Of a stretch of DNA of 64,000 bases, positions 48,091-60,700 are shown one piece after another. Each line of letters begins with the position of its first letter. Positions within the stretch are counted from its first letter, which is position 1. Below the pieces are notes generated by a model. It saw only the letters and a list, made by a program, of their open reading frames with translations. It was not told where the DNA came from and did not search any database. This stretch comes from Acanthopleura granulata (taxonomy: Eukaryota; Mollusca; Polyplacophora; Chitonida; Chitonidae), in contig JABBOT010000023.1 in assembly GCA_016165875.1 (NCBI GenBank), forward strand, positions 1,984,001-2,048,000. The letters are read 5' to 3'. The position numbers and the translations under genes were made by a program.

Positions 48091-49493
48091 GATAGGGCCT
48101 ACATGTATTGCCACTGTGGAATTAAGCCATAATAATTCATTCTAAAGGCAAACTATGTAGTTGTCTGGCCACCAAATATATTTTTTGATGTCAATTTGTG
48201 GTTGATACTCTTCTTTTGAGGGTCATTTATGTACATATCTTCTTGCAATATTTAATATAGTATTGGTGACTACGCACATTTGCTGCATATATTTCAGCGT
48301 AAATCTTTAGGTACATGTACATATTCGATTGGTATTTAATATTTCACTTATATGGAAGCAGTTAGATTTATGGATATGAAAGCAAATCCACAACTCCGGG
48401 AGACATCAGCCGCTCTCTGACAAACCGGCCGACGTAAGGCCGTGGTCATACCTGCAGGATCAGGATTGCTATAGCCTCACTACATGATCAAGGGCAAGTT
48501 ACCTTCTGGTGCAACTCATTAGACAGCTGAATAGCAATATACGCTTACAGCTACTTTAGTGCAGATTGTACAAAATATTCATTGTGAATGTAGCTATGAT
48601 ATTTTAGTAATCTTGATAAATTCTTCTTTACAAAATTTTGCGCTGAAGGGATGACATTTCTCTACTTGGATAATGGATTATTGTATCTTAAATATGCGTG
48701 TATAATACTGAAAGTTTTCTCTTTTACTGGTATTCGTTTAAATACTGAGATTTCTGATTAATGAAAGAAAAAACAATTTTCCTTTCTTTTTTGTCGGAGA
48801 TTTTCTTCTCAAGATTTTTAGAATGTTACAGTTTATAACTCAGGTTTTTAACGTTTAGTCCTTTGTTTCGTCCTGGAAGTTGTTCAGAGCATCTTTTTTG
48901 ACACCTGTTTTATGTTATTTCACAGGGCTTTGTTACTTATATTGATGAATTTATTGTAGCAGTTATTTTTCATGATGTTAAAGCTAAGAAGTTTGATAGA
49001 GACATCCCGTGGTTGACGTGTTTGTCAGGAGCGCATGTACACGTTCTTGTAATAAACTTTCACACGTTTGACACTGATTGTGTATGTGTGGTTTTTGTGA
49101 CTATAGCACACGTTGTACGTCTGCATGTTGAAGATTTTCATAAGAACTTAGTTGGACGATCCCAAAGCTACTAACTTCATCCGTTAATTTCCATATAAAC
49201 ATAAAAGTCAGTATTTTTATTTCTGGCGTCTTCAATGGTTGAATATCTCAAATTTTCCACGTATAAGGGGTACATTCGCATATCTGAAATATCAAATATG
49301 AAAATTTTTAGCATGAAATAGGGAAGGTGAAGAAAATCTATTATTTCCACAACTGATTTGAATATTTTGAGGAGATAAAATTCCATTATTTATACAGACA
49401 ATGAATTCAAAATGTCTCTCTGAGAAACCTTTATTTTCCATTGGGGAGATGACATTGAAGTTCGAAATAAATCAATACGAGTACTTAAAAACG
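48091..49493. other. Intergenic, no gene supported
   Basis: A possible very degraded SINE remnant is at 48310-48450. The rest is AT-rich. Confidence 0.45.
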
Positions 49494-49709
49494 TGTGTGT
49501 GGCCGAGGGGATTGGCGCGCCAGTGCGGCGTAATGACCCAGTGCGATCGCCGAGTTCAACTCCTGCTTGCTCCCTCTCCGGCCGTACGTAGGAAGGTCCG
49601 CCAGAAATCTTTGGATGGTCGAGGGTTTTCCCGGGCTCTGCCCAGTTTCTTCCCACCATAATGCTGGCCGGCGTCGTATGAGTGAAATATTCTTGAGTAC
49701 GGCGTGGTG
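49494..49709 (+). repeat. tRNA-derived SINE
   Basis: Head TGTGGCCGAGGGGATTGGCG, body with GTAGGAAGGTCCGCCAGAAA, tail GAGTACGGCGTGGTGAGATG. The reverse-strand frames over it are shadows. Confidence 0.85.
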
Positions 49710-50532
49710 AGATGGCAATTTGTCCACGGTAGGCCCACATGATGACAGCCACAGAGTACAGTTTGCTGAGAAAATCACCTGACCCGAACAGAATCACGGC
49801 AACTAAATGGGACTGAAAAAATCGGACGTATGTTTTCGTGAAGAAATCGATAAAAAAAAACATAAAAATAATAGTCTTATAGAAAAGGAATCAGAAAAAG
49901 CAATGTGAGAACATGAGACACCTGCATGGGACTCATTAGAATCGATCAGCCTCAGTAAGTTTTTCCTTAGAGGTTCAAGATTTTGGGAGTAAAAATTAAT
50001 ATTCGCTCATCGAGTGTCGTTCTCTCTACTTGTCCAGAGTAGCTCAAATTATGGCCTATGGTTAAATAATGGACTGTACCTGTACTCTTCACAGTGCTAA
50101 AAAAAAAAAATTCCTAACTGCAAAAAGCTTTAAAGCGCCAGGAATTTTTAATCCATACGAATGTTATTGCTGATTTTGAACGGCAAACACGTGCACAGAT
50201 TAGGCTGATGTATTGTGAAAAGTCATTATTTGAGCTCTTGTAAAATATTTACAAAAATTCGATCATACACATGCGATAAATGTTCTTCTGTATCAAAAAA
50301 GTGTGAAATATGATTGGTTGTGAACCGTGTGGCCCTTTGACTAATGTAAAACGACAAAATGATTGGTATCCATGTGTTGTAATGATAGCACACTTGCAAT
50401 TCTATTATCACTGCTTTTGATGTGAAACAAACAAATGGCTTTACAAGTATGGTTCTGAACTGAGCAGTCTTGAAGTAGTGGTTGAAATTACTCAACGAAA
50501 ACGTCATTTTGTATCTCTTAAAGCGTTTTACG
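49710..50532. other. Intergenic, no gene supported
   Basis: Short A-runs and chance frames only. Confidence 0.45.
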
Positions 50533-50765
50533 TCAGTATCGCGTGTATCCGCCGTGTGCCTGGATGACAACCCGAACCCATCTCCGCATACCATCTGTCA
50601 GCAATCTAATACACTGATGCTTAAGTCGGTGCCATTCATCCAGTTCCATAACTTCCAGTTAGGCCAGATCATGTACAGGTGGATCCGTAGCTTGCACACG
50701 ACGACCAATCATGTCCCAGACGTGTTGCAGAGGGTTAAGGTCGGTCGCATTGCCGGCCAAGGAAA
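50533..50765 (-). pseudogene. Tc1/mariner transposase C-terminal fragment
   Basis: The minus-strand translation reads DLNPLQHVWDMIGRRVQ, a TAA codon, then LEVMELDEWHRL... LLTDGMRRWVRVVIQAHGG and YTRY, ending at TGA 50533-50535. This is the Tc1-family signature 'SPDLNPIEHVWD' followed by the 'MxRRxxAVIxAxGGxTxY' end. The catalytic core upstream is missing or too degraded to see. One in-frame stop and lost ends mark it as dead. Confidence 0.85.
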
Positions 50766-51499
50766 CAGAAGGCTGACAGGTGGTATGAGGAGAAGAGTTG
50801 AGGTGGTCATTCAGGCATATTTTACATTCTTTTTGATACAGAAGAACATTAATCGCATGTGCACAAAATCGCAACAGTCAAAACCTGGCGGTGCTTAATT
50901 ATGTTCTTTATGTGTATAACAGTGGGAATCAAAGCAATTTATTACTACTGAACACTATCGCACAATTAGGACAGCGGTGTCGGCTACAAACAACACAAGA
51001 AATAAGAGTTGTCCAAATATATGATCTGATCAATGGTATCTTCATTGTGAAGTCTGCGGAAAATGTGTTCAGAATTGTCGTACATAAGTCTGATAGCCAG
51101 TCCATGGAACCACTGAGACTTGCTGTGTGGAAAGTTGTGTAGAGAAGCAGTTGATGTGTTGCGAATCCCATGCGGAACTCACGTTGAACGCGAAAATATC
51201 ACAGCTGACGTCCTGGAGACAAATCCTGGCATATTCTAAGGGGGATCTGGCAAAATCCTCTCTTAATATAAGACGGGGGGACGCAGTATTAGGGTTCATC
51301 GTTTTCCAGTGACGTTCATCAGCCATGAAGTCTAGATAAAGAAAAATTGCACGGATATATTTTAAACATTTGTCGAGGTAATTTAACTCTTCAGCACAAT
51401 TTGCACAATGAGTGTGGACTTTAAATTATTGTAGCATACAATCATCTCGTAGTGTATGATTGGGAAATCCAGCGTTTGTGCCCAAGTCCATGACTAGAG
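50766..51499. other. Intergenic, no gene supported
   Basis: The part next to 50766 may hold further, unreadable transposon sequence. Confidence 0.4.
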
Positions 51500-51735
51500 T
51501 ACTTTAGCAGCACAATGACCCAGAAGTCTCTCACCTGTGCGGTAGCGGTGAGTTCAAGCCCAGCTCTTGGCGCATGGCTTCCTTTCCGGTGTTATGTGGT
51601 GGGGAAGTCTGTGAGCTTCCTGCGGATGGTCGTGGGTTTCCCCCGGGCTCTATCCGTTTTCATTCCTCGTTAATTCTGACCGCTGTCGTGAAAGTGAATT
51701 ATTCTTGAGTGTGGCGTACAACAGATAAATATAAC
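51500..51735 (+). repeat. tRNA-derived SINE, headless copy
   Basis: CACAATGACCCAGAAGTCTC, GAGTTCAAGCCCAGCTCTTG and a GAGTGTGGCGTACAACAGAT tail. Confidence 0.8.
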
Positions 51736-51908
51736 AGGTAAAGTCAGATAAATGGATCGAAAAATAAAGTAAAATAAATCCTGGGATTGAGGTCGCATTT
51801 AACTATAGGTACGAAACAATGCAATTTGTGCGGCTTGACATTTGATCAACGTGTTGTAAACTAAACGGTGGATTTGTATATGAAGCGTTGTACTTTTAAA
51901 GCGTATAC

Positions 51909-52121
51909 CTGCTTTACGCTGACAAACAGCCGGGTAGTAGTTAGCACAATCTCTGTCATTCCAACTCTGAACTTTGCACGACACAGTTGTGGTCGCTTCT
52001 GCCATTGGATTGCCATTTGTCCATGTTGGCCAAGCTGGACGCGCTGACCAGGCTGTAATCTATCCACTGGAACTCCCCTTCCTTCACTACGTCATTGGCT
52101 CCTATCCAGTATTCTAGATCT
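51909..52121 (-). pseudogene. C-type lectin CRD second-half exon with a one-base frameshift
   Basis: TTTTCAG is followed by an exon encoding LEYWIGANDVVKEGEFQWID, then KWQSNGRSDHNCVVQSSE. The next expected residues, WNDRDCANYYPAVC, are in the next frame because of one extra base near 51964; without the shift the frame hits TGA at 51956-51958. The exon ends GCAG|GTATAC. Entry phase 2 and, after correcting one base, exit phase 1 equal those of lectin exon 3 at 59310-59527, so this is a paralogous exon. No EPN/QPD tripeptide is present; WND is kept. The matching first-half exon was not found. Confidence 0.75.
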
Positions 52122-52177
52122 CTGAAAATATCGAAAACAGCCAGCAATTTATTGCGATATTTTTCACCAGTAACCAT

Positions 52178-52480
52178 TCAATGTCCGGAAACATATGTAT
52201 TCATGCAGTGCTTCGGTCTCTTCAGTTTGATCATAAACTGATAGAAAGCCGGACCAACAGAGACATGACAGGACATTGGAGAAATCTCTCGCACCTCGCC
52301 GAGTAGCCGAGAAACCTTTTGAGGTAAAGCACTAGCCGAGCCTATCGCGGAAGTCGTGTTGAGTATGTGAACTAAGTTGTCAGATCGGAATTGAGTGCTA
52401 ATTCGTCTATGATTTTCATGTCGACAGCTTGTCATGTAGTATACTCCACTTTTAATACTCTCTTCCACAGCATCAACATT
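52178..52480 (-). other. Open reading frame of unknown function
   Basis: A minus-strand frame of about 96 codons (ESIKSGVYYMTSCRHENH... ending NTYVSGH) lies directly upstream of the broken CRD exon. No recognisable domain and no clear splice border or ATG context; it may be chance. Confidence 0.2.
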
Positions 52481-52689
52481 TAAATCAGATAATTAAACAT
52501 ATACACATCAACCAAAGGTCCAGCGAAATACTCCAAAGAAAGATCTTAATTTTTCTATATGAGTAGGTTACCCAGTGAGTTACAAAATTAACACTACCGA
52601 TGAGTGTTTCTCAGACTGATTGACCATGCCGATTTTAGGTTCTAAGATTTGTTGACAATACTGTCAGGAACAAAAGATAACAACAGATC

Positions 52690-53050
52690 AGAGGTCAACA
52701 TGCTGTTAACAGTTCACCAGATCAGAGATTAACATGCAGTTCACAGGTCACCAGACGAAAGGTCAACACGTAGATGGTAGGTCACCAAATCACAGATCAA
52801 CATGCAGAGCGCAGGTCACCAAATCACAGGTAAACATGCAGTTCACAGGTCACCAAATCACATTCAACATCCAGATCACAGGTCAACATGCAGATCGCAG
52901 GTTAGCAGGTCACAAGTCACCAGATCATAAGTCAACGTGCAGACGGCAGGTAAACAAATCACAGTTAAACATGCAGTTCACTGGTCACCAAATCACATGT
53001 CAACATGCAGATCGCAGATCAACAGGTCAAAGGTCTACAGGTCAATGGAT
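52690..53050. repeat. 34-bp minisatellite with 17-bp half-units, about ten copies
   Basis: The unit is CAAATCACAGGTCAACATGC followed by AGTTCACAGGTCAC. The AGGTCA half-unit recurs every 17 bp. The plus-strand frame over it is chance. Confidence 0.85.
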
Positions 53051-53371
53051 CGCAGGATAACGAGCCCGAATGGCCGAATGCAGACCCATATATATATTTA
53101 GTTGCAGCCTTCCCACCTACTGATATATATGCATCCCACTTTGGTTTTGTCTTCTGCGTCATGGTAAACGGGGCTATTCTGGAATTAGTTTTTTTTTTTA
53201 ATTGCAGAGATATTATTCATGGAGGTTTCAGAAAATGAAAGGTTCTACCTCACAAAAAGTAGGAAAACTGTATAAAAGATGACGGTTCACACCACATGCC
53301 TACAAGGCTAGGGATACGTCAATGTACATCAAGGAATGTAACTGGAATCAGAATTTAGGTTTATCATTTGG

Positions 53372-53482
53372 TTTTATTTATTTTATTTTGATTGGTGTGT
53401 TATGCCGTACCCAGAAAGAATATTTCACGGCTTTATGGTGAGAGTCCCAAGGAAAATCCACGACCAAGCATGCGCAGGTTGC
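53372..53482 (-). repeat. SINE fragment
   Basis: TTTTGATTGGTGTGTTATGC, AAGAATATTTCACGGC, CACGACCAAGCATGCGCAGG. Confidence 0.75.
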
Positions 53483-53921
53483 TTTATTATTTGAGCGACA
53501 CCCTGTGTGTAAATGACTCACCCTGGTTCTGCATCCAGAAATATCCAGCGATGAGCGCAACGTAGGCTTGCAATGATTAATCTTCTGTACATATTTATTT
53601 TAAGCCTGAAGAGGATTTGAAAATCGATAGATGAAAATACGAATGTTACAAAATGCAATAATATGTAGAATTACCTCGTAATACAAAAAATTAACAAAAA
53701 GAGCAAAAACGAATGTTATGCAGCTAACGTCAAAAAGTTGAATTAACTGCAACTGTGACTAATATGTTTTAACACTCTAACACTTAAATATTTTTGAAAA
53801 CTACAATCTTCATGAAGGAAAGGCGTTTAGCACTTTGTAACAGCTGGCCTTGAACACATTTAAATGTTCAATTATAGTTTGTTGCCAAGCAATACTACAC
53901 AGGCTAATCTGCATACGCACC

Positions 53922-54050
53922 TGACAGACACCCCGTTCATTTCACGAAGAAAACTTGAAGATGAAAGCTTATCAGCTTGTGGCATCTCGACATGGTACAC
54001 GCAGTTTCTCCTTGTTAAATGTCGTGGGGCATAGGCGATATATCTGTGGT
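53922..54050 (-). other. Possible orphan exon, function unknown
   Basis: A minus-strand open segment lies between a CCACAG acceptor-like site and a CAG|GTGCGT donor-like site and encodes YIAYAPRHLTRRNCVYHVEM and more. No family was recognised. It could belong to the same locus as the broken CRD exon at 51.9 kb, but that is a guess. Confidence 0.25.
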
Positions 54051-54707
54051 CATTCAAGATTATATCAGCACAGAGGTGTCACTATGTCTAACCATCTGCA
54101 AATCATATGAATTCAGCTATACACTAGTTAATAAGGCAATCATCATTGTTCTAGGAGACCGTCCATTGGCATGTCACGGCACCAGATAATATTCTTCTCT
54201 TACATGATCAGATCAACAACAATCCCAGCTGGAAAATCAATTCATATTTTAAAGTATCGCTGTCCAATAACGCACCTCATCCATGTCAATTATATAGACC
54301 CTCCAAATCAAGCCGGTCTCTTTCATTCAGTTCAGACAGAAGGCCTTAGATCTATATTGTTCAAATTACCATACTGTACATAACGATACATAGCTTAATT
54401 TTCTTGGAACAGTCCAAGATTGTATAGGTTTTACAGATAAACACAAAACACATTCGACGCTACGAATCAATTATGTTGACCTCATTATTGATCATATACA
54501 TTTGCAAGGTCAAAGACCAGGGCTTAGGGAACAGAGAAAAGCATACAGTTTCTGTGGAATGAGTTTGCAAATCACCATAACAGATAACAGCTATTGGATG
54601 GATCTTTGACGTTCAGTGACAGTGACGCCAGTGCCCAGCCTCTTAGATTAGGGCGAGATGAACATTTGCATGTAATATGTACATATTTGCTTTCTGTATT
54701 TGTAGAG

Positions 54708-54967
54708 GGCTGCCTCCGTGGCTCGGTTATCGCGCTAGCGCAGAGCAATGACCCAAGAGTCTCTCACCAATGCGGTCGCTGTAAGTTTAAGTTCACCTCA
54801 TACTTTCTTCCTCTCCAACCCTACAGGGCCTTCCAGCAACTCGCGGATGATCTTGGATTTCGCCTGGGCGCTGACCGGTTTCCTCCAACCGTAATGCTGG
54901 CCACCGTCGTATATATGACTGAAATACTCTTCAGTAAGGCGTAAAATACCAGCCAAATAAATAAATA
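54708..54967 (+). repeat. tRNA-derived SINE, near full-length
   Basis: Head CTGCCTCCGTGGCTCGGTTA, then CAATGACCCAAGAGTCTCTC, the B-box region, tail GTAAGGCGTAAAATACCAGC and AAATAAATAAATA. Confidence 0.87.
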
Positions 54968-55699
54968 TGTTTGTTGACAACACTTGGTCTACATGCATAT
55001 ATGAATGGTTCTCCGAAGCAGACGTATCTGGACAATGTACGCTGAATTTATATACACAATCTCACTTTTTTAAGCGTGTTTGTAATGCTGATCGCGATTA
55101 TCACCCAACACGTGAGATTACGGTACATTGTCTCACAGTGAAAAAACTGTTGAAAAGCCTGTTTAATTGACAGAATACTATGTTTTTGTGCGTGACGGTA
55201 AAACAAATAATGTTACAACTTCAAACTGTTATGTCATATATGTCTCCATACCTTTGTTGTTGTAATGGTGCATAGTGAACTGTAGCCTATAAAATAACAG
55301 TGTGTTGTAGTATCATAATCTGCTCTGCCATCCCTCAACAAATTAGTTCTGAGTGTGCTGGGCCTTTTTGATAACTATATCAACCTGGGATAAAGTGGCG
55401 TTTCACTTAATAATACTTTCGCACAGTTAGTAATTCCTATTCTTTATTCTTCCTGGCTCTATCAGGTTTCGACCCCCGCATCTCGGGTGTACAAATCGCG
55501 TGCAAACGATTGAAATGCAAGCACCTTCAGTTACTTGGCGGACTTAATGGACTGAACATGTAATGTAACTCTTTCTTTCTTTTTATCTTGCCCACGCCAT
55601 ATATGTATTGATGACAATGTTGTCATTTGTGAGACCACAGTTCGATAATATACCAAACGCACTCCCATTTTCTTCACCCGCAAAAAACTGACCAACATC
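54968..55699. other. Intergenic, nothing recognised
   Basis: No exon, repeat or domain identified. Confidence 0.45.
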
Positions 55700-55753
55700 C
55701 TGCTATACATGTAAAAGAAAAATTCTTGAGTTTGGCGTTAAGCAGCAATCAAA

Positions 55754-55784
<31 letters not shown>

Positions 55785-55803
55785 ACAAACAAATAAATAA
55801 ATA
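55700..55803 (+). repeat. SINE 3' end with expanded AAAT tail
   Basis: ATTCTTGAGTTTGGCGTTAA, then about 13 AAAT units, an expansion of the SINE tail. Confidence 0.8.
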
Positions 55804-56941
55804 CATCAGCTAGCTCTGAAACATATGAAAGGCATCCGCAATACTCGCCTCTTTTCACCGCGTTTGTCGTTGGCGACATCAGCTGCCATTGTCTTAACAT
55901 ACATGGTTTGTAATCCCAAATAATTTACTTCTACATTCAGAAAAAAAGGAAAAAAATCACTTCCATCCTAGATCGAGCCACGCTATCTAAAATGAAGATT
56001 TTCCCTTTTTGTCTAACAACGAAGTATCAATGTCAGATTCGTTCTTGTAGAATAATGGAACGTTATGCCTAAAAGATTTAAAAGTAAACAAATAAAAACG
56101 GCGATGATACATAATTACATCGGCATGTAAACAAGAAGAAAAGACCTTAAACAAGGTTTAATTCAGACTGCAGTTTCCGACATAAATTTGTTTTTTATGA
56201 ATGTTGTATAATAGTGTATGCAAGGTTTTACATAAATTAAAATCATCCATGCATGGGTGTGCGTGCGCATGCGTGGGTGAGTGTTGGTAACAATAGATGA
56301 CACGACATACTCCATCATGAAGCCCTCAGTTGTAACATAAGGTCTTCAATCTGTATTTTTGACATTATGATTTTATTAATTTTAAAACTTGATGTTTTCG
56401 AGGATACATTAAGAACTTAATGCATGTTTTTTTGGAATAGACCAAAGCTCTGCAGATATTTATCTATAGCATTCAACGGCAGATTCACGAATCAATTATG
56501 TTGCCCTGAGCATTGATTATCTTCAAGGACTGAATTCAACTCAAGAACACACTAATGCATGCAATTTCCTCTGAATCAATTTTCAAAGCTTTTTATGAAC
56601 TATGAACGGCATTCATAAGAGGGTACAGCAAAAGAGATAAAGAGGTCTTCTCCGGAGCTGGCTAGAATCTTTGTTGATCCAATACTAGAACCATTTCAGC
56701 TTTGAAACTTTTCTCATATATCACAATGCATCCTGACGTCATTTCCGGGAACGGTTTAGGATTTTCAACACGTTGCGAAACTTCTCGTCAACACATATTC
56801 TTGCCAGATTGACATTTACATGTGGTATATGTACAGAATGAATACCGGTATCTGTTGACCAATGCTACATGTTTGGCTTCAGAGACCTAGGTTTGGAAGT
56901 ATAGGAGAATATAATGAGATCTCTGTGATAGGCTTGGCTAA
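55804..56941. other. Intergenic, nothing recognised
   Basis: Short GC-rich stretch near 56255-56280, otherwise AT-rich. Confidence 0.45.
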
Positions 56942-57062
56942 TTACGCCTCAATATATGTATCAAACGTGCAATTATACCGCAATATCTACATCACACGTG
57001 AAATTACACCACAATATATACATCACACGTGCAATTACACCACTATATATATATCACACTTC
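56942..57062. repeat. About four tandem units of 30-31 bp
   Basis: The unit is TACACCACAATATATACATC followed by ACACGTGCAAT. Confidence 0.85.
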
Positions 57063-57230
57063 TAATGCTGACTGTAACCTTCTGAAATGTTGTCAAACAG
57101 TGACACCATTATCCGTCCATCCAAGTGGTTAGCACAAATTTTTCTGGGGAAAATGCCCATTGACAACATTAAGAACACGGGCTTTAGAGGCAATTTGCCG
57201 CGGGATAACCACAGAAAAGACCGCGAGATA

Positions 57231-57236
57231 TTTATT
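57231..57236 (-). promoter_or_regulatory. Possible polyadenylation signal for the lectin gene
   Basis: A minus-strand AATAAA lies about 260 bases past the TAA stop at 57495, a usual 3' UTR distance. Confidence 0.35.
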
Positions 57237-57494
57237 GAAGCAACTTGCCGTGTGATACCTATAGAGGCAACCGGCCTTGACATGTCTGTATAAGGCCTAT
57301 CTGTGCACTGTAGAGCAACTCGATCATATTGTCCCACATAGACAGTCTATCCTATAGATCTTTTGAGTTAATTTAAACCATCAGTATACAGGCATTGTGT
57401 ATTCAACATTTTAAACCATCAGTATACAGACGTCGTCTGTTACACAATTCCAAGTCTCGTTACCATTACAAATATTCGCAGTTCCATTTGATGA

Positions 57495-57760
57495 TTAGTG
57501 GCGATGAACTGTGTAAGAGGTGATCTCGGGTCCGGTGGGGAAATCACTGGGCCTTGGTCCAAAAAAGCCAACAAAGCAGTTATCAGATGAGTGGGCATTT
57601 TTCTGGTAAGTAACCCGATCACAGGCTGTTATTTGTAAACATTGTCGCAGGCAATCCTCCACACCCAGCGATTTGGTTCTTTTAAGAAAGTGCTGTTTGA
57701 AGTACACCTCGCTGGAGGGTATCAAAGAGGCGATGTGGGAGACTTTATAGACTGGCGTCT
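57495..57760 (-). CDS. Probable lectin exon 4: PAN/Apple-like domain and stop
   Basis: The acceptor TTTATAG lets the exon begin in the phase left open by exon 3. Four cysteines in a C-x3-C-x5-C...NC pattern suggest a PAN/Apple fold. A minus-strand AATAAA follows at 57231-57236. It could instead belong to a separate gene. Confidence 0.6.
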
Positions 57761-60700
57761 CTATAAACAGAATAAGTCAAATGGATTAAACTCAGTGAAA
57801 ATGTTGAAAAAAAAAAAGAAAAAAGAAAACAACATGTACAAAAAACATATCATGCATTCAATCCCCTCGGTCATAAGAACACTTGCAACAGACAGATTAA
57901 CAAAACAAACTAAATGAAAACTGTATACAACATGTCGCTTTGCTGGCTTAAGAATCTCAAGCAGAACTGAAGTAGGCCTAGGCCCTCCTACTGGAATGCT
58001 TGTAAAGCTCGCATACACGGGAAGTTAAAGCGCAACTAAGCTGAAGTGGTCGTATTCGTAGTTCTGCAGTGATGTCATAGCAGTTCTGAGCCAATTAATA
58101 GCACTGTTTTTGGTCCCGTGACAAGACAACTGGAGGTGAAAATGAAGCAAAGTTAACCCTAGCGAGATAGGTATTGAAATTTCTTTTTCCATTTAAAAAT
58201 GCAAAATAAAGCTTTTACAAGAGAAATTATATGGAAAAGTAAATTTGACAGTTTTAGTAACCTGCTGTTCTATAAACTTTAGAAATCAGCAAAAATCAGC
58301 ATTTCGGCCAATTAGCCGAATGATATTTATTTCTTCTGGCCCTTTGCGAAGTACCCGGATGCTCGAAACTACGAACACACGGAGTTGGCCCAAGTCAATG
58401 ATGTTTTACAACTTCGAGGCTGCCCGGGGACAACATGTAGTCACTGGAGTACAAATATAGATGAACCGCGTCCATACCTCGCACGTGCGTCTTACGATCA
58501 TTCGGGTTGAGTTGAGTCGGGTTTTAAGCTCCCGTGTATACCACGCTTTACGCAAAGCTAATGTCTATGGTGAATTATTGCGTAAAACGATGTTCTCGCT
58601 ATACAGACGTCTGGAACATAGTAGTCATTTAGCATTGAGCACTTTGGAATACAAAGCTCTGCCATTTGCAATACCAGCTCCCTCACGTAACTTCCTTTAC
58701 ACTCTACCAAACTCTGCCATTTGCCATGTCAGCTCCCTCGTGTAGCTTTCTTTACACTCTATCAAACTCTGCCGTTTGCAATACCAGCTCCATCATGTAG
58801 CTTCCTTCATACTCTACCATTCTCTGCTGCTTGCTATGCCGGGTCTCTCATGTAGCCTCCTTTATACTCTACCAAGCTCTACCATTTGCAATACCAACTC
58901 CCTCGTGTAACTTCCTGTGTACTCTACCAAGCTCTACCATTTGCAACACCAGATGCCTCGTGTAATTTCCTTTACCCTCTACCAAGTTCTACCATTTGCA
59001 ACACCAATGCCTCAGACAGCTTCCTTTCTCGGCATTTGCAATACCAGCTCCATCGTCTGGCTTTCTTTACACTCTACCAAGCTCTACCATTTGGAACATC
59101 AGATGCTTAATGTAGCGTCCTTTACAATCTATCAAGTTCTACCAACGGCAACACCAGATGTCTCAGGTAGCTTCCTTTCTCTGCATTTGCAATATCAGCT
59201 TCCTCCTGTAGCTTCCTTTATACTCTACCAAACTCTGCCATTTGCAGTACCAGCTCCCTCACGTACCTTCCTTTAAACTCTACAAAGCTCTGCCTTTTAG
59301 TTCACATACCTTGCCAGTATTCACACAGGAACGGGTACACATCTGCACAGGCTTTGTCTTCCCACAAGTTGTTTTCCTTGTTGCCCACAGTACAGTTTTG
59401 GTCTAGACCTCCGTTCGGTTGGTTATGTTCTGGATCCCATTTATGATCTTTCAGTGGAGTTCCGTCCAACCAGAAATACCTTCCTTCAGTCACCAGGTCA
59501 TTCAGGCCTATCCAGTAATATTTTGATCTGAAAGAAAGGGAGTTTATTCTGTGCATGAAAATGTTTTTACCTACAATTTAACTTGTTTTGGCTTTCTTAA
59601 GGTAAAACGTTGCCTCTGAAAAGAATCCTTAATTTTCTAACCGTATGGTGTATCTATTTGATTTATTTATTTGACTGGTGTTTTATGTCGTACTCACGAA
59701 TATTTCACCTATACGACGGCGGCCCGGTGTAAACCCATGACCATCCGCAGGTTGCTGTCTGACTTTCCCACATACGGCCGGAGAGGAAGCCAGCATGAGC
59801 TGAACTTGAACTCACAGCGATCGCATTGATGGGAGGTCTCTGGGTCATTGCGCTGATCTAGCACACTAACCGACTGAGCCAGGGATGTACCGGTGTATGT
59901 TTGTACGTGTGTATGCTTGAGTTGTACGTCGTACGTCATATGACAAGGAGGAGTCCTTATAGAACGCATATATGTACTGTGTCTTCTAGAGCCTTTGCGA
60001 TTCCATGCCGCCAATGTGCTGCCGCAACTGGAACATCATACCGACGCCAAACATGACACTCCACCCAAGCACATTATACTGAAACCGAGCCGACCAGTTC
60101 TGTTTCTTTGCTTTAACCTCTGAGTGACGAGCGCCAAGCACGGCAGCAAGAAGTACCATTTTAAAAGTCTTTGGTGTGACATGATCCAGGACTGATCCTG
60201 AATATCTCTCCACGCTCTGACCACCAGGCCACCGAGTTATATAACTGTAATGTACATAAAAGTCACCAAGCCTGTGTCGCCTTTCCTGAACTGAGACGTT
60301 TGACTTATAACTGTTTATTTGCCTAAAGCGTCGCCCTCAAGCCTTCTGATTGATCCGCGCGCGACCGATGCGGTAACGGCTCAAATCCCCCTGCACTGAT
60401 GGGTATGTAACTTGATAGGTCGACTTAACAATTTTTCAGTTATATGTATAATGTGTAGAATGTCTATATACTGTGTCTTGTGGTAGGGTCCATGCCGCGA
60501 AAGTGCTGCCGCCGTCATGACGAAGACACCAGACATCACACCCAACGCACCTAGTATGTGTGGATATAAACAACAAATTTATATTCGAAGAAATTTATTA
60601 GACATGAATCACATCCTTATTTACATTATTATGCAACAACGATAAATGCCAAAAGTTGTTCCCAAATACCCGCCATACAAAAATATTTTCAAATACCCTT

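Noticed and set aside
49390..49863. 157-codon minus-strand frame
   Set aside because: Overlaps a SINE in reverse; its middle is SINE body translation.
52690..53050. CRISPR-like array of short repeats
   Set aside because: There are no unique spacers; half-units run directly into each other, and the sequence is eukaryotic.
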